A stretch of DNA of 5,568 bases from the NCBI GenBank assembly GCA_017308345.1, contig JAFKFE010001054.1:1-5568 (forward strand), read 5' to 3'. Every line of letters starts with the position of its first letter. The stretch's first letter is position 1. Origin of the DNA: Alphaproteobacteria bacterium (GTDB taxonomy: Bacteria; Pseudomonadota; Alphaproteobacteria; Rhizobiales; Rhizobiaceae). Below the pieces are notes generated by a model, which saw only the letters and a list, made by a program, of their open reading frames with translations, had not been told where the DNA came from and searched no databases. A program made the position numbers and the translations under genes. Positions 1 to 5,568 of the stretch are shown piece after piece.

Positions 1-609
1 TTCGACGTTCAAACGCACGAAGACCAGGAAGCCCGTGAAGGTTTGCGTCACGCCGGCGCCCTGGCCGAGCTGGACCAGGCCGCTCGCATGCTGCTGGTCG
101 TCGGCCATCGCCTTTTCGATCGCCGCGCGCCGCAGCGGTTCGCTGAACATGTCGAAGCCGATGATCGACTGGTTGGACGTATCGAGCGGCTCGAACAAGA
201 CGATGGGTGTCCGCCACTGCTCGGTCGTGCCTGGATAGACCGGGTGGGCCGATCCATAGTCGTGCAGGATGTCGCGCTCGACCGCGGCCTCGTCGCCGGT
301 CTTGGCAAGCCTGAGGAAGCCTATGCCGCGCAGGCCGGCGAAGTTGTCGTCGATGTTCAGCGCCGTGAAGAAGGCGTTGAATTCGCCGCGCGTGATGTCG
401 CCGTTGCGCGCGTCGAACAGCGCCTGCGTCGAGCGCAGCAGCGACAGATGCAGGTCGATGCGGCTTTCGATGCGATTGAGCGCATCGTCGGCGGTGCCTT
501 CGAATTTTATCCGCGCCGCCTCCTGCGTCGCGAAATAGGCGAACCCCGCCATCGTCAGGCTGATCAGCGCGACGGCGATGAAAGCGACAATGGGGAAGAG
601 TTTCTTCAA
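1..609 (-). CDS. CHASE-domain membrane sensor protein, N-terminal part (cut by the left edge)
   Basis: An open frame of 203 codons runs off the left edge with no stop. Residues 4-26 form one hydrophobic segment ([15 protein letters not shown]...) after a KK pair, so this is a signal anchor placing what follows in the periplasm. Residues about 60-203 resemble the CHASE extracellular sensor domain: GIGFLRL near 95-101, VYPGTTEQW at 124-132, [17 protein letters not shown] at 151-167, and GFLVFVRL at 193-200. CHASE domains sense small ligands and are fused to histidine kinases, diguanylate cyclases/phosphodiesterases or adenylate cyclases. The output domain is outside the window, so the activity is unknown. 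The start is uncertain. The frame is closed by TAA at 637-639, no ATG lies before the membrane helix, and TTG at 609 with a weak GGA eight bases upstream is the best choice (CTG at 612 is possible). It follows xylG on the same strand after 123 bases and probably has its own promoter. Confidence 0.82.
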   Translation of the reverse strand, partial: MKKLFPIVAFIAVALISLTMAGFAYFATQEAARIKFEGTADDALNRIESRIDLHLSLLRSTQALFDARNGDITRGEFNAFFTALNIDDNFAGLRGIGFLRLAKTGDEAAVERDILHDYGSAHPVYPGTTEQWRTPIVLFEPLDTSNQSIIGFDMFSEPLRRAAIEKAMADDQQHASGLVQLGQGAGVTQTFTGFLVFVRLNVE

Positions 610-635
610 CAGCCGGGTCCAGCAACGGTCGGACC

Positions 636-664
636 TTTATGGGCAAGTCTGGATGACAAGACAA
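636..664 (-). promoter_or_regulatory. Possible promoter of the CHASE sensor gene
   Basis: On the minus strand TTGTCT (664-659) is followed after exactly 17 bases by CATAAA (641-636). Each box matches the sigma-70 consensus at four of six positions. Transcription would start near 629 and give a leader of about 20 bases before the proposed TTG start. The spacing is right but the boxes are weak, so this is a suggestion only. Confidence 0.33.
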
Positions 665-675
665 TGGCGAGGCCA

Positions 676-721
676 AGCCGCGGTCGCGGCTGGCACAGCA
701 GCCGGCGGCCGGCAGCCGGCT
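676..721 (-). terminator. Two GC-rich hairpins after xylG, possible transcription end
   Basis: Just past the xylG stop there are two perfect 7-bp inverted repeats: AGCCGGC/GCCGGCT (700-706 with 715-721, 8-base loop) and AGCCGCG/CGCGGCT (676-682 with 685-691, 2-base gap). Transcribed from xylG they would fold into two strong stem-loops in tandem. The bases after the second stem read TTGGCCTCG, not a real U-tract. It is therefore not a classical intrinsic terminator and may instead protect the 3' end of the xyl mRNA or act with Rho. GCCGGC occurs three times here with a 7-base period (701, 708, 715). Confidence 0.4.
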
Positions 722-732
722 AATTCACCGCC

Positions 733-1533
<801 letters not shown>

Positions 1534-1540
1534 GTTGGTT

Positions 1541-1548
1541 CTCCTCCC
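1541..1548 (-). promoter_or_regulatory. Ribosome binding site that fixes the xylG start
   Basis: The minus strand reads GGGAGGAG, then seven bases, then ATG at 1533. An in-frame ATG at 1557 lies upstream of this site, and the eight residues it would add (MDHGRRTN) are encoded partly by the ribosome binding site itself. This makes 1533 the real start. Confidence 0.8.
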
Positions 1549-1579
1549 ATGGTCCATCTTTGAGCATGATCTCGTCCGC

Positions 1580-2932
1580 TCAGACGCGCTTGCGATAGAG
1601 GGTGTCGAGCCACACCGCGACGACCAGCACGGCGCCGACGACGATGCTCTGCAGCGGCGAATCGACGCCGAGCAGCACCATGCCTGACTGCAGCGACTGC
1701 ATCAGAAGCGCGCCGAGCATGGCGCCGAGCACGGTGCCGGAGCCGCCGGCGAGCGAGGTGCCGCCGATGACGGCAGCGGCAATGACCAGCAGTTCGTCCA
1801 GCGTTCCCAGCACGTTTGTCGAGGAATTCTGCCTGGCCGACGAGATCGCCGCCGCGATCGTGGCCAGCACGCCCATGATCATGAACACCTTCATGGTGAT
1901 CCAGCGCGTGTTGATGCCGGCGAGGTTGGCCGCTTCCGGATTGCCGCCGATGGCAAAGACATAGCGGCCGAAGCGCGTGCGCTTGGTGACGAAGGTCATG
2001 ATCAGGCCGACGGCGACCGCCATCAGCACCGGAATGGCGATGCCATGCGCTATGAACAGCCCGCCTTCGGGGACGGTGATGTTGTTGGCGGCGGCGTAGC
2101 GGTTCACGATGCCGACCGGCCACGGATAGGAATTGGCGAGCCACACCGCGCCCAGGATGATCGCGCAGGTGACCGTGGCGAGCAGCGTCTCGGCCCAGAT
2201 CGGACGCAGCGGGAAGCGGAAGCGCTTGCGCTGCACACGGCCGTTGAAATGCATGAAGACCACCGCCAGGCAGGCGACGATGCCGACGACCCAGCTCCAT
2301 CTGGCGCCGATCGAGCCGGCCGGCCCGCCGCCCATCAGCTGGAAGGTAGCGTCGAGCGGCGCCACCGTCTGGCCGCTGGTGACCCACCAGGCGGCGCCCC
2401 GCCATACCAGCAGGCCGCCCAGTGTCACGATGAAGGCCGGCACTTCGAGATAGGCGATGATGAAGCCCTGGAAGGCGCCGATGATGAGGCCGAGCGCTAG
2501 GCCGATCAGCAATGCCAGGACCCAGATCCACGGATTGCCCAGTTCAAGCCCGACGAAGCGAACCAGGAAATGCACCTGGGCAAAGCCCATGACCATGCCG
2601 ATCACCCCCTCGGCCGATCCGACCGACAGGTCGATGTTGCGCATGACGATGACCAGCACCATGCCGGAGGCCATGATCGCCACGGCCGAAGACTGCACCG
2701 ACAGGTTCCAGAGATTGCGCGGCGTCAGGAACGTGCGGCTGTCGAAGTCGAGCGGATTGACGCCAAGGCGCAGGCTGGAGATCACATGCAGCCCGATCCA
2801 GATCAGGAGCAGCGCGCCGATCATGCCGAGCATGCGGGTGTCGAGCTCGGTCGCCTTCAGGAACCTGGCGACGGCGTTTAGTTCCGATGCACGCGCGGTG
2901 TCCGCCTGGGGGGTAGACGTCGTGTCGGTCAT
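1580..2932 (-). CDS. xylH: Xylose-type sugar ABC transporter, inner-membrane permease
   Basis: This 450-residue polytopic membrane protein belongs to the CUT2 (ribose/xylose) permease family and forms the translocation pore. Family landmarks are in the expected order: NIDLSVGS (99-106) at the end of an early helix, [11 protein letters not shown] (163-173), [21 protein letters not shown] (321-341) and the conserved [13 protein letters not shown] (388-400). Hydrophobic segments are visible near 36-54, 84-98, 108-127, 135-160, 166-180, 213-229, 249-266, 293-315, 346-364, 382-415 and 424-443, consistent with ten or more helices. The basic loop [10 protein letters not shown] (234-243) should face the cytoplasm. 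It is about 57 residues longer than E. coli XylH as I remember it (393). The extra length lies in a hydrophilic N-terminus of about 30 residues and a loop around 270-295. The start is well supported by GGGAGGA five bases upstream. It lies 253 bases after xylF and 46 before xylG. Confidence 0.92.
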   Translation of the reverse strand: MTDTTSTPQADTARASELNAVARFLKATELDTRMLGMIGALLLIWIGLHVISSLRLGVNPLDFDSRTFLTPRNLWNLSVQSSAVAIMASGMVLVIVMRNIDLSVGSAEGVIGMVMGFAQVHFLVRFVGLELGNPWIWVLALLIGLALGLIIGAFQGFIIAYLEVPAFIVTLGGLLVWRGAAWWVTSGQTVAPLDATFQLMGGGPAGSIGARWSWVVGIVACLAVVFMHFNGRVQRKRFRFPLRPIWAETLLATVTCAIILGAVWLANSYPWPVGIVNRYAAANNITVPEGGLFIAHGIAIPVLMAVAVGLIMTFVTKRTRFGRYVFAIGGNPEAANLAGINTRWITMKVFMIMGVLATIAAAISSARQNSSTNVLGTLDELLVIAAAVIGGTSLAGGSGTVLGAMLGALLMQSLQSGMVLLGVDSPLQSIVVGAVLVVAVWLDTLYRKRV

Positions 2933-2990
2933 GATTTCCTCCCGCCGGCTTGTCGTCTGGCGCGGATGCCGGAACCAAGCCTAGAAGCTA

Positions 2991-3005
2991 TCCGCCAAGG
3001 GCGGA
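2991..3005 (-). repeat. Small hairpin in the xylH leader
   Basis: TCCGCC (2991-2996) and GGCGGA (3000-3005) are perfectly complementary with a 3-base loop. In the xylF-xylH transcript this stem would sit about 50 bases before the xylH ribosome binding site. It is not followed by a U-tract on the minus strand, so termination is unlikely. It may be part of a folded leader or carry no function. Confidence 0.4.
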
Positions 3006-3042
3006 AACGCAAATCTTTTTGAGAAAACGCCGCGGCTTCAAG

Positions 3043-3107
3043 GCAATCCCAGGAAAACTGCACAGCGGTTTGGCTCGGCGACGCCGTAGCCTTCCGTCAG
3101 GGATTGC
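3043..3107 (-). repeat. Long-range inverted repeat enclosing a second hairpin between xylF and xylH
   Basis: GCAATCCC (3043-3050) and GGGATTGC (3100-3107) are perfect 8-bp complements 49 bases apart. Inside them, GGCTCGGC (3072-3079) pairs with GCCG and AGCC (3083-3091), leaving one bulged T and a GAC loop. The transcript between xylF and xylH could therefore fold into an outer stem with an inner hairpin. This is a structured intergenic RNA, either an mRNA-stabilising element or a dispersed intergenic repeat. I cannot assign it to a named family. Confidence 0.45.
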
Positions 3108-3121
3108 GGAGACAAAGAACA

Positions 3122-3144
3122 GGAGCGGTTCATTGAACCGCTCC
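3122..3144 (-). terminator. Strong hairpin after xylF, probable attenuator or mRNA-stabilising stem
   Basis: GGAGCGGTTC (3122-3131) and GAACCGCTCC (3135-3144) form a perfect 10-bp stem around a 3-base loop, 41 bases past the xylF stop. On the minus strand the stem is followed by TGTTCTTTGTCT, with eight T in twelve bases. This is an imperfect U-tract that fits partial termination in the xylF direction. The other strand has a GC-rich sequence after the stem. Such a stem between a binding-protein gene and its permease gene usually lets the binding protein be made in excess. The structure is certain; its effect is inferred. Confidence 0.65.
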
Positions 3145-3185
3145 CGCCCGCGGCGAATGGATTTTGATCGAAAGTCGGCAAAGCT

Positions 3186-4226
3186 TCAGTTGCAGACCTT
3201 GACGCTGCCGGCAGGCACGCCCGCGCAGACTTCGTCCTTCTTGATCCAGCCGGCGTCGATGACGACGTCGAGATTGTCCTTGGTGATCGCGATCGGGGTC
3301 AGGAACAGCGACTTGACGGTGTTGCCGCCAGGCGTCGTGAAGTCCTTGGCGCCGGCGATGTCGCCCATCTTCTTGCCGTCGGCGAGCTGCGATGCGATCT
3401 CGGCGGCGTTCTTGCCGAGCTCGCGCGCGTCCTTCCACACCGACACGGTCTGCGTGCCGAGCGCGATGCGGTTGAGCGCCGCGTGATCGCCGTCCTGGCC
3501 GGAGACCGGAACGGTACCGGCAAGGCCCTGCGCCGTCAGCGCCGCGACGACGCCGCCGGCGGTTCCGTCATTGGCCGCCACGACCGCGTCGACCTTGTTG
3601 TCGTTGGCGGTCAGGAACTGCTCCATGTTCTTCTGCGCGTTGGCCGGCAGCCAGCCGTCGGTATAGGCCTCGCCGACATTCTTGATCTTGCCGCTGTCGA
3701 TGGCTTCCTTCAGCACTTCCATCGAGCCCGAGAACAGGAAATCCGCGTTCGGGTCGGCGCCCGAGCCCTTGATGAAGACGTAATTGCCTTCCGGCTTGAC
3801 CTTGAACACCTCGCGGGCCTGCATGCGGCCGACTTCCTTGTTGTCGAAGGTCAGGTAGAATACATCCTTGTTCTCGATCAGGCGGTCGTAGCCGACGACC
3901 GGAATGCCTTCGTCCAGCGCCTTCTGCACCGCCGGGCCGATGGCCGAGGCGTCCTGCGCCAGGATGATCAGCGCATTGGCGCCTTGCGAGATCAGGCTTT
4001 CGACGTCGGTCAGCTGCTTGCCCGGATTGGACTGCGCGTCGGCCGAAATATACTTGTCGCCGGCGGCCTCGATGGCGGCCTTCATCGCCGCTTCGTCGGT
4101 TTTCCAGCGCTCTTCCTGGAAATTCGACCACGAGACGCCGATCACCTTGTCCTTCGCCTCGGCGACCGACGCCAGCGTCAGCGACATGGCAACGCCCGCC
4201 AGAATGGCGGCTGCGAATTTCTTCAT
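3186..4226 (-). CDS. xylF: D-xylose-type ABC transporter, periplasmic substrate-binding protein
   Basis: This 346-residue periplasmic binding protein would capture D-xylose and deliver it to the XylH permease. Residues 1-24 are a signal peptide (MKK, then a hydrophobic stretch) with a likely cleavage at AEA|KDK. The mature protein follows E. coli XylF closely in its landmarks: EERW (38-41), GYDRLI (112-117), DGWLPANA (190-197), AANDGTAGG (217-225), SGQDGD (242-247) and GTQTVSVWK (257-265). By alignment from memory, the sugar-contact residues Arg40, Arg115, Trp192, Asn219, Asp245 and Lys265 are all kept, favouring xylose over ribose or fructose. Two cysteines, C334 and C345, lie in a short C-terminal tail and could form a disulfide. 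The start is fixed by GGGAGGA just before ATG 4226 and by the signal peptide; the frame stays open far upstream, but only by chance. It is the first gene of the operon and has its own promoter and a hairpin after its stop. Confidence 0.95.
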   Translation of the reverse strand: MKKFAAAILAGVAMSLTLASVAEAKDKVIGVSWSNFQEERWKTDEAAMKAAIEAAGDKYISADAQSNPGKQLTDVESLISQGANALIILAQDASAIGPAVQKALDEGIPVVGYDRLIENKDVFYLTFDNKEVGRMQAREVFKVKPEGNYVFIKGSGADPNADFLFSGSMEVLKEAIDSGKIKNVGEAYTDGWLPANAQKNMEQFLTANDNKVDAVVAANDGTAGGVVAALTAQGLAGTVPVSGQDGDHAALNRIALGTQTVSVWKDARELGKNAAEIASQLADGKKMGDIAGAKDFTTPGGNTVKSLFLTPIAITKDNLDVVIDAGWIKKDEVCAGVPAGSVKVCN

Positions 4227-4287
4227 AATATCCTCCCTGCGCCCTCCGTGGCGCGACCCAGACTGGCCCGAAGGCCGGCACAGAGGC

Positions 4288-4309
4288 TTTTTTTCGAGCC
4301 TCAAAAAAA
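4288..4309. promoter_or_regulatory. AT-rich dyad at the xylF transcription start, candidate operator
   Basis: Seven T (4288-4294) and seven A (4303-4309) are separated by eight bases, giving a 22-bp dyad. The overlapping GAGGCT/AGCCTC (4283-4288 with 4297-4302) forms a second, competing 6-bp stem. The dyad touches the proposed xylF -10 box and covers the expected start point near 4302, which is where a repressor would act. ROK repressors such as NagC and Mlc use dyads with T-rich and A-rich arms, so it fits this family. Assignment to the neighbouring regulator is inference. Confidence 0.42.
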
Positions 4310-4337
4310 TAGTGATGCAGCAAAACGGCGCTGTCAA
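4309..4337 (-). promoter_or_regulatory. Probable xylF promoter (TTGACA, 17 bases, CACTAT)
   Basis: On the minus strand a perfect TTGACA (4337-4332) is followed by a 17-base spacer and CACTAT (4314-4309). The -10 box matches TATAAT only at the key A2, A5 and T6 positions, which is usual for rhizobial sigma-70 promoters. Transcription should begin near 4302 and give a leader of about 75 bases before the xylF ATG. Confidence 0.6.
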
Positions 4338-4346
4338 CCGAGATTC

Positions 4347-4364
4347 TGATGGCTTTTGATGGCT
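4347..4364. repeat. Direct repeat TGATGGCT, two copies 10 bases apart, upstream of the xylF -35 box
   Basis: TGATGGCT occurs at 4347-4354 and 4357-4364 (AGCCATCA on the xylF strand). The copies are one helical turn apart and end nine bases upstream of the TTGACA box. That position suits an activator or accessory protein bound on one face of the DNA. Which protein, if any, cannot be said. Confidence 0.4.
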
Positions 4365-4370
4365 CCGGGC

Positions 4371-4394
4371 ATTTTTTCGACATTCGCAATAAAT
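4371..4394. promoter_or_regulatory. Second AT-rich dyad, candidate ROK operator near the regulator promoter
   Basis: ATTTTTT (4371-4377) and AATAAAT (4388-4394) are complementary at six of seven positions across ten bases, giving a 24-bp dyad of the ATTT...AAAT type known from NagC/Mlc operators. It ends just before the proposed -35 box of the regulator gene. Its centre lies 84 bp from the centre of the dyad at 4288-4309, about eight helical turns. Confidence 0.42.
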
Positions 4395-4395
4395 A

Positions 4396-4424
4396 ATGAC
4401 ATGGGCTTTGGCATCTGCCACTAT
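4396..4424 (+). promoter_or_regulatory. Probable promoter of the ROK regulator gene (ATGACA, 17 bases, CACTAT)
   Basis: ATGACA (4396-4401) is followed after 17 bases by CACTAT (4419-4424), the same -10 sequence and spacing as in the opposing xylF promoter. The start point would be near 4431, leaving a leader of about 63 bases. The spacer and -10 box contain the short palindrome TGGCA-TC-TGCCA (4409-4420), a possible site for autoregulation. Confidence 0.5.
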
Positions 4425-4493
4425 CCCTGGCGTGTCAGCGACAGGCCAAGGCATCATCACAAGGCCGCGACGACCGGGAGGACGTGCGAGACA

Positions 4494-5568
4494 ATGTCGG
4501 TCGGAATCCGCCACGACGACTTGCGCCGGCGCAATCGCGCCATGGTGATCGCGGCCGTGCGCCGCGCCGGCCAGATCTCCGCCGATCTGATCCAGGAGGG
4601 CATTCTCACGGAAAGCAAGGCCAGCGAGCCGACGGCCTTGAAACGCGGCCGGCCGCAGATCGGCCTCGCGCTCAACCCTGAAGCCGCCGCGGTGCTGACG
4701 GTGGTGCTGTCGCTCAACTTCCTCTCCGTCGCCGTCATCGACTATGCCGGCCAGGTCATTGCCGAGGAGCAGCGCCGCCTCGACACGCTGACCATGCCGC
4801 GCGACGAACTGATCGGCGAATGCGTCGCCATCGTCAGGCGCCGGCTGGGGGATCCCGACCTGGATGTCGGCAGCGTCGCCCGCATTGCCATGGGCATTCA
4901 GGGCATCACCGATTCCCACGCGCGCGCCATGCTGTGGTCGCCGATCACGCCTCTGACCGACATTCCCTTCGCCGACATCCTGGAGACGGAATTCGGCATC
5001 CCGGCCACGATGGAAAACGACTGCAACATGATGGCGGTGGCGCTGCAATGGCGCGATCCCGAGCGCTATCGCGACAATTTCATCGCCATCCTCTTGTCGC
5101 ACGGCATCGGCATGGGCCTGGTGCTGAAAGGCCAGCTTTTTATGGGCACGCATTCCTCCGGCGGCGAGTTCGGCCACATGATCCACCGGCCGGGCGGGGC
5201 GCTTTGCCGCTGCGGCCGCCGCGGCTGCGTCGAGGCCTATGCCGGCAATTATGCGATCTGGCGCAGCGCCATGGGAATAAGCGAGGATGCCACGCCGACC
5301 GACGTCGGCGACGCCGATATGCGGGCGCTGGCGGCAAAGGCCCGGCAGGGCGAAGGTCCGGAGCGTGAAGCCTACCGCCGGGCGGGCGAGGCGCTGGGCT
5401 TCGGCCTCGGCAGCCTGTTCGCCCTCATCGACCCCGCGCCCGTCGCCATGGTCGGCGTCAGCGCGGCTGCCTTCGACCTGATCGAGCCGGCGCTGCGGGA
5501 GGCGATCGCCCAGACCGCCGGCGGCCAGCACTCCAAATCGATCTCCTTCGACACCGAGCCGAACGAAC
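4494..5568 (+). CDS. ROK-family sugar-responsive transcriptional regulator, C-terminus beyond the window, HTH core missing
   Basis: The frame is open for 358 codons and runs off the right edge. It is a ROK protein, the probable xylose-responsive repressor of the divergent xylFHG operon. Seen in order: a first helix [13 protein letters not shown] (14-26), a helix [11 protein letters not shown] (28-38), a GRP turn (52-54), then the sugar-binding ROK fold with END (174-176), [17 protein letters not shown] (202-218), GGEFGH (223-228) and the zinc site H228, C238, C240, C245 (CRCGRRGC). The DxGxT phosphate loop of ROK kinases is replaced by LSLNFLS near 72-78, so this is a regulator and not a sugar kinase. 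Oddly, about 19 residues that normally hold the SRxEIA...GLS...TVS recognition helices are absent between Q27 and I28, without loss of frame. GGGAGGA at 4476-4482 lies 11 bases before the ATG, slightly far. The name xylR would fit but is not proven. Confidence 0.9.
   Translation, partial: MSVGIRHDDLRRRNRAMVIAAVRRAGQISADLIQEGILTESKASEPTALKRGRPQIGLALNPEAAAVLTVVLSLNFLSVAVIDYAGQVIAEEQRRLDTLTMPRDELIGECVAIVRRRLGDPDLDVGSVARIAMGIQGITDSHARAMLWSPITPLTDIPFADILETEFGIPATMENDCNMMAVALQWRDPERYRDNFIAILLSHGIGMGLVLKGQLFMGTHSSGGEFGHMIHRPGGALCRCGRRGCVEAYAGNYAIWRSAMGISEDATPTDVGDADMRALAAKARQGEGPEREAYRRAGEALGFGLGSLFALIDPAPVAMVGVSAAAFDLIEPALREAIAQTAGGQHSKSISFDTEPNE

Noticed and set aside
43..723. 226-residue plus-strand open frame
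   Set aside because: It is antisense to the CHASE sensor gene and runs through the GC-rich spacer. Its composition is arginine/alanine-rich with no recognisable domain.
1534..1579. Possible separate promoter between xylH and xylG
   Set aside because: The 46-base gap holds a good ribosome binding site but no convincing pair of -35 and -10 boxes.
3483..4349. 288-residue plus-strand open frame over xylF
   Set aside because: It is an antisense shadow of the well-supported xylF gene with no family resemblance.
4820..5368. 182-residue plus-strand open frame inside the ROK gene
   Set aside because: It is an alternative frame of the ROK coding sequence; the His/Arg-rich translation is typical of a GC-rich shadow.
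4227..5531. In-frame upstream extension of xylF giving a 781-residue open frame on the minus strand
   Set aside because: The extension lies antisense to the ROK gene and covers the promoter region. xylF has a clear signal peptide and ribosome binding site at 4226, and the long frame comes from high GC content.
4494..5568. ROK protein as a sugar kinase instead of a regulator
   Set aside because: The N-terminal DxGxT phosphate-binding motif of ROK kinases is absent, and remnants of the regulator-type N-terminal helices are present.

Overview
The window looks like a chromosomal (or megaplasmid) segment of a high-GC alphaproteobacterium, most likely a Rhizobiales member of the Mesorhizobium/Phyllobacteriaceae type. 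This rests on the strong GC bias at third codon positions, the GGGAGGA-type ribosome binding sites, and the gene content: a three-gene xylose-type ABC importer with a one-domain ATPase, a divergent ROK regulator, and a CHASE-domain sensor. The taxon is inferred from style and remembered family resemblance, not from a database search.

Layout from left to right. (1) Bases 1-609, minus strand: the N-terminal 203 codons of a membrane sensor with one transmembrane helix and a periplasmic CHASE domain. Its output domain lies beyond the left edge. (2) Bases 610-732: a short GC-rich spacer with two hairpins and a possible promoter for the sensor gene. (3) Bases 733-4226, minus strand: an operon-like set transcribed in the order xylF (periplasmic binding protein), xylH (permease), xylG (ATPase). 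The 253-base xylF-xylH gap contains a perfect 10-bp hairpin and other inverted repeats. xylH and xylG are separated by 46 bases. (4) Bases 4227-4493: the divergent control region. Two promoter-like elements face away from each other, both with TGACA-type -35 boxes, 17-base spacers and identical CACTAT -10 boxes. Two AT-rich dyads could be ROK operators. (5) Bases 4494-5568, plus strand: a ROK-family transcriptional regulator that runs off the right edge.

How the parts probably work together: XylF captures a pentose, probably D-xylose, in the periplasm. XylH carries it across the inner membrane and XylG powers the transport. The divergent ROK protein would normally repress the operon until sugar is present. 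Xylose isomerase and xylulokinase genes are not in the window.

The most notable observation is that the ROK regulator, although open and otherwise well conserved, lacks about 19 residues exactly where the helix-turn-helix recognition helices should be. It may therefore be unable to bind DNA. The rest is a fairly ordinary sugar-uptake locus. I see no mobile element, CRISPR array, tRNA or rRNA.
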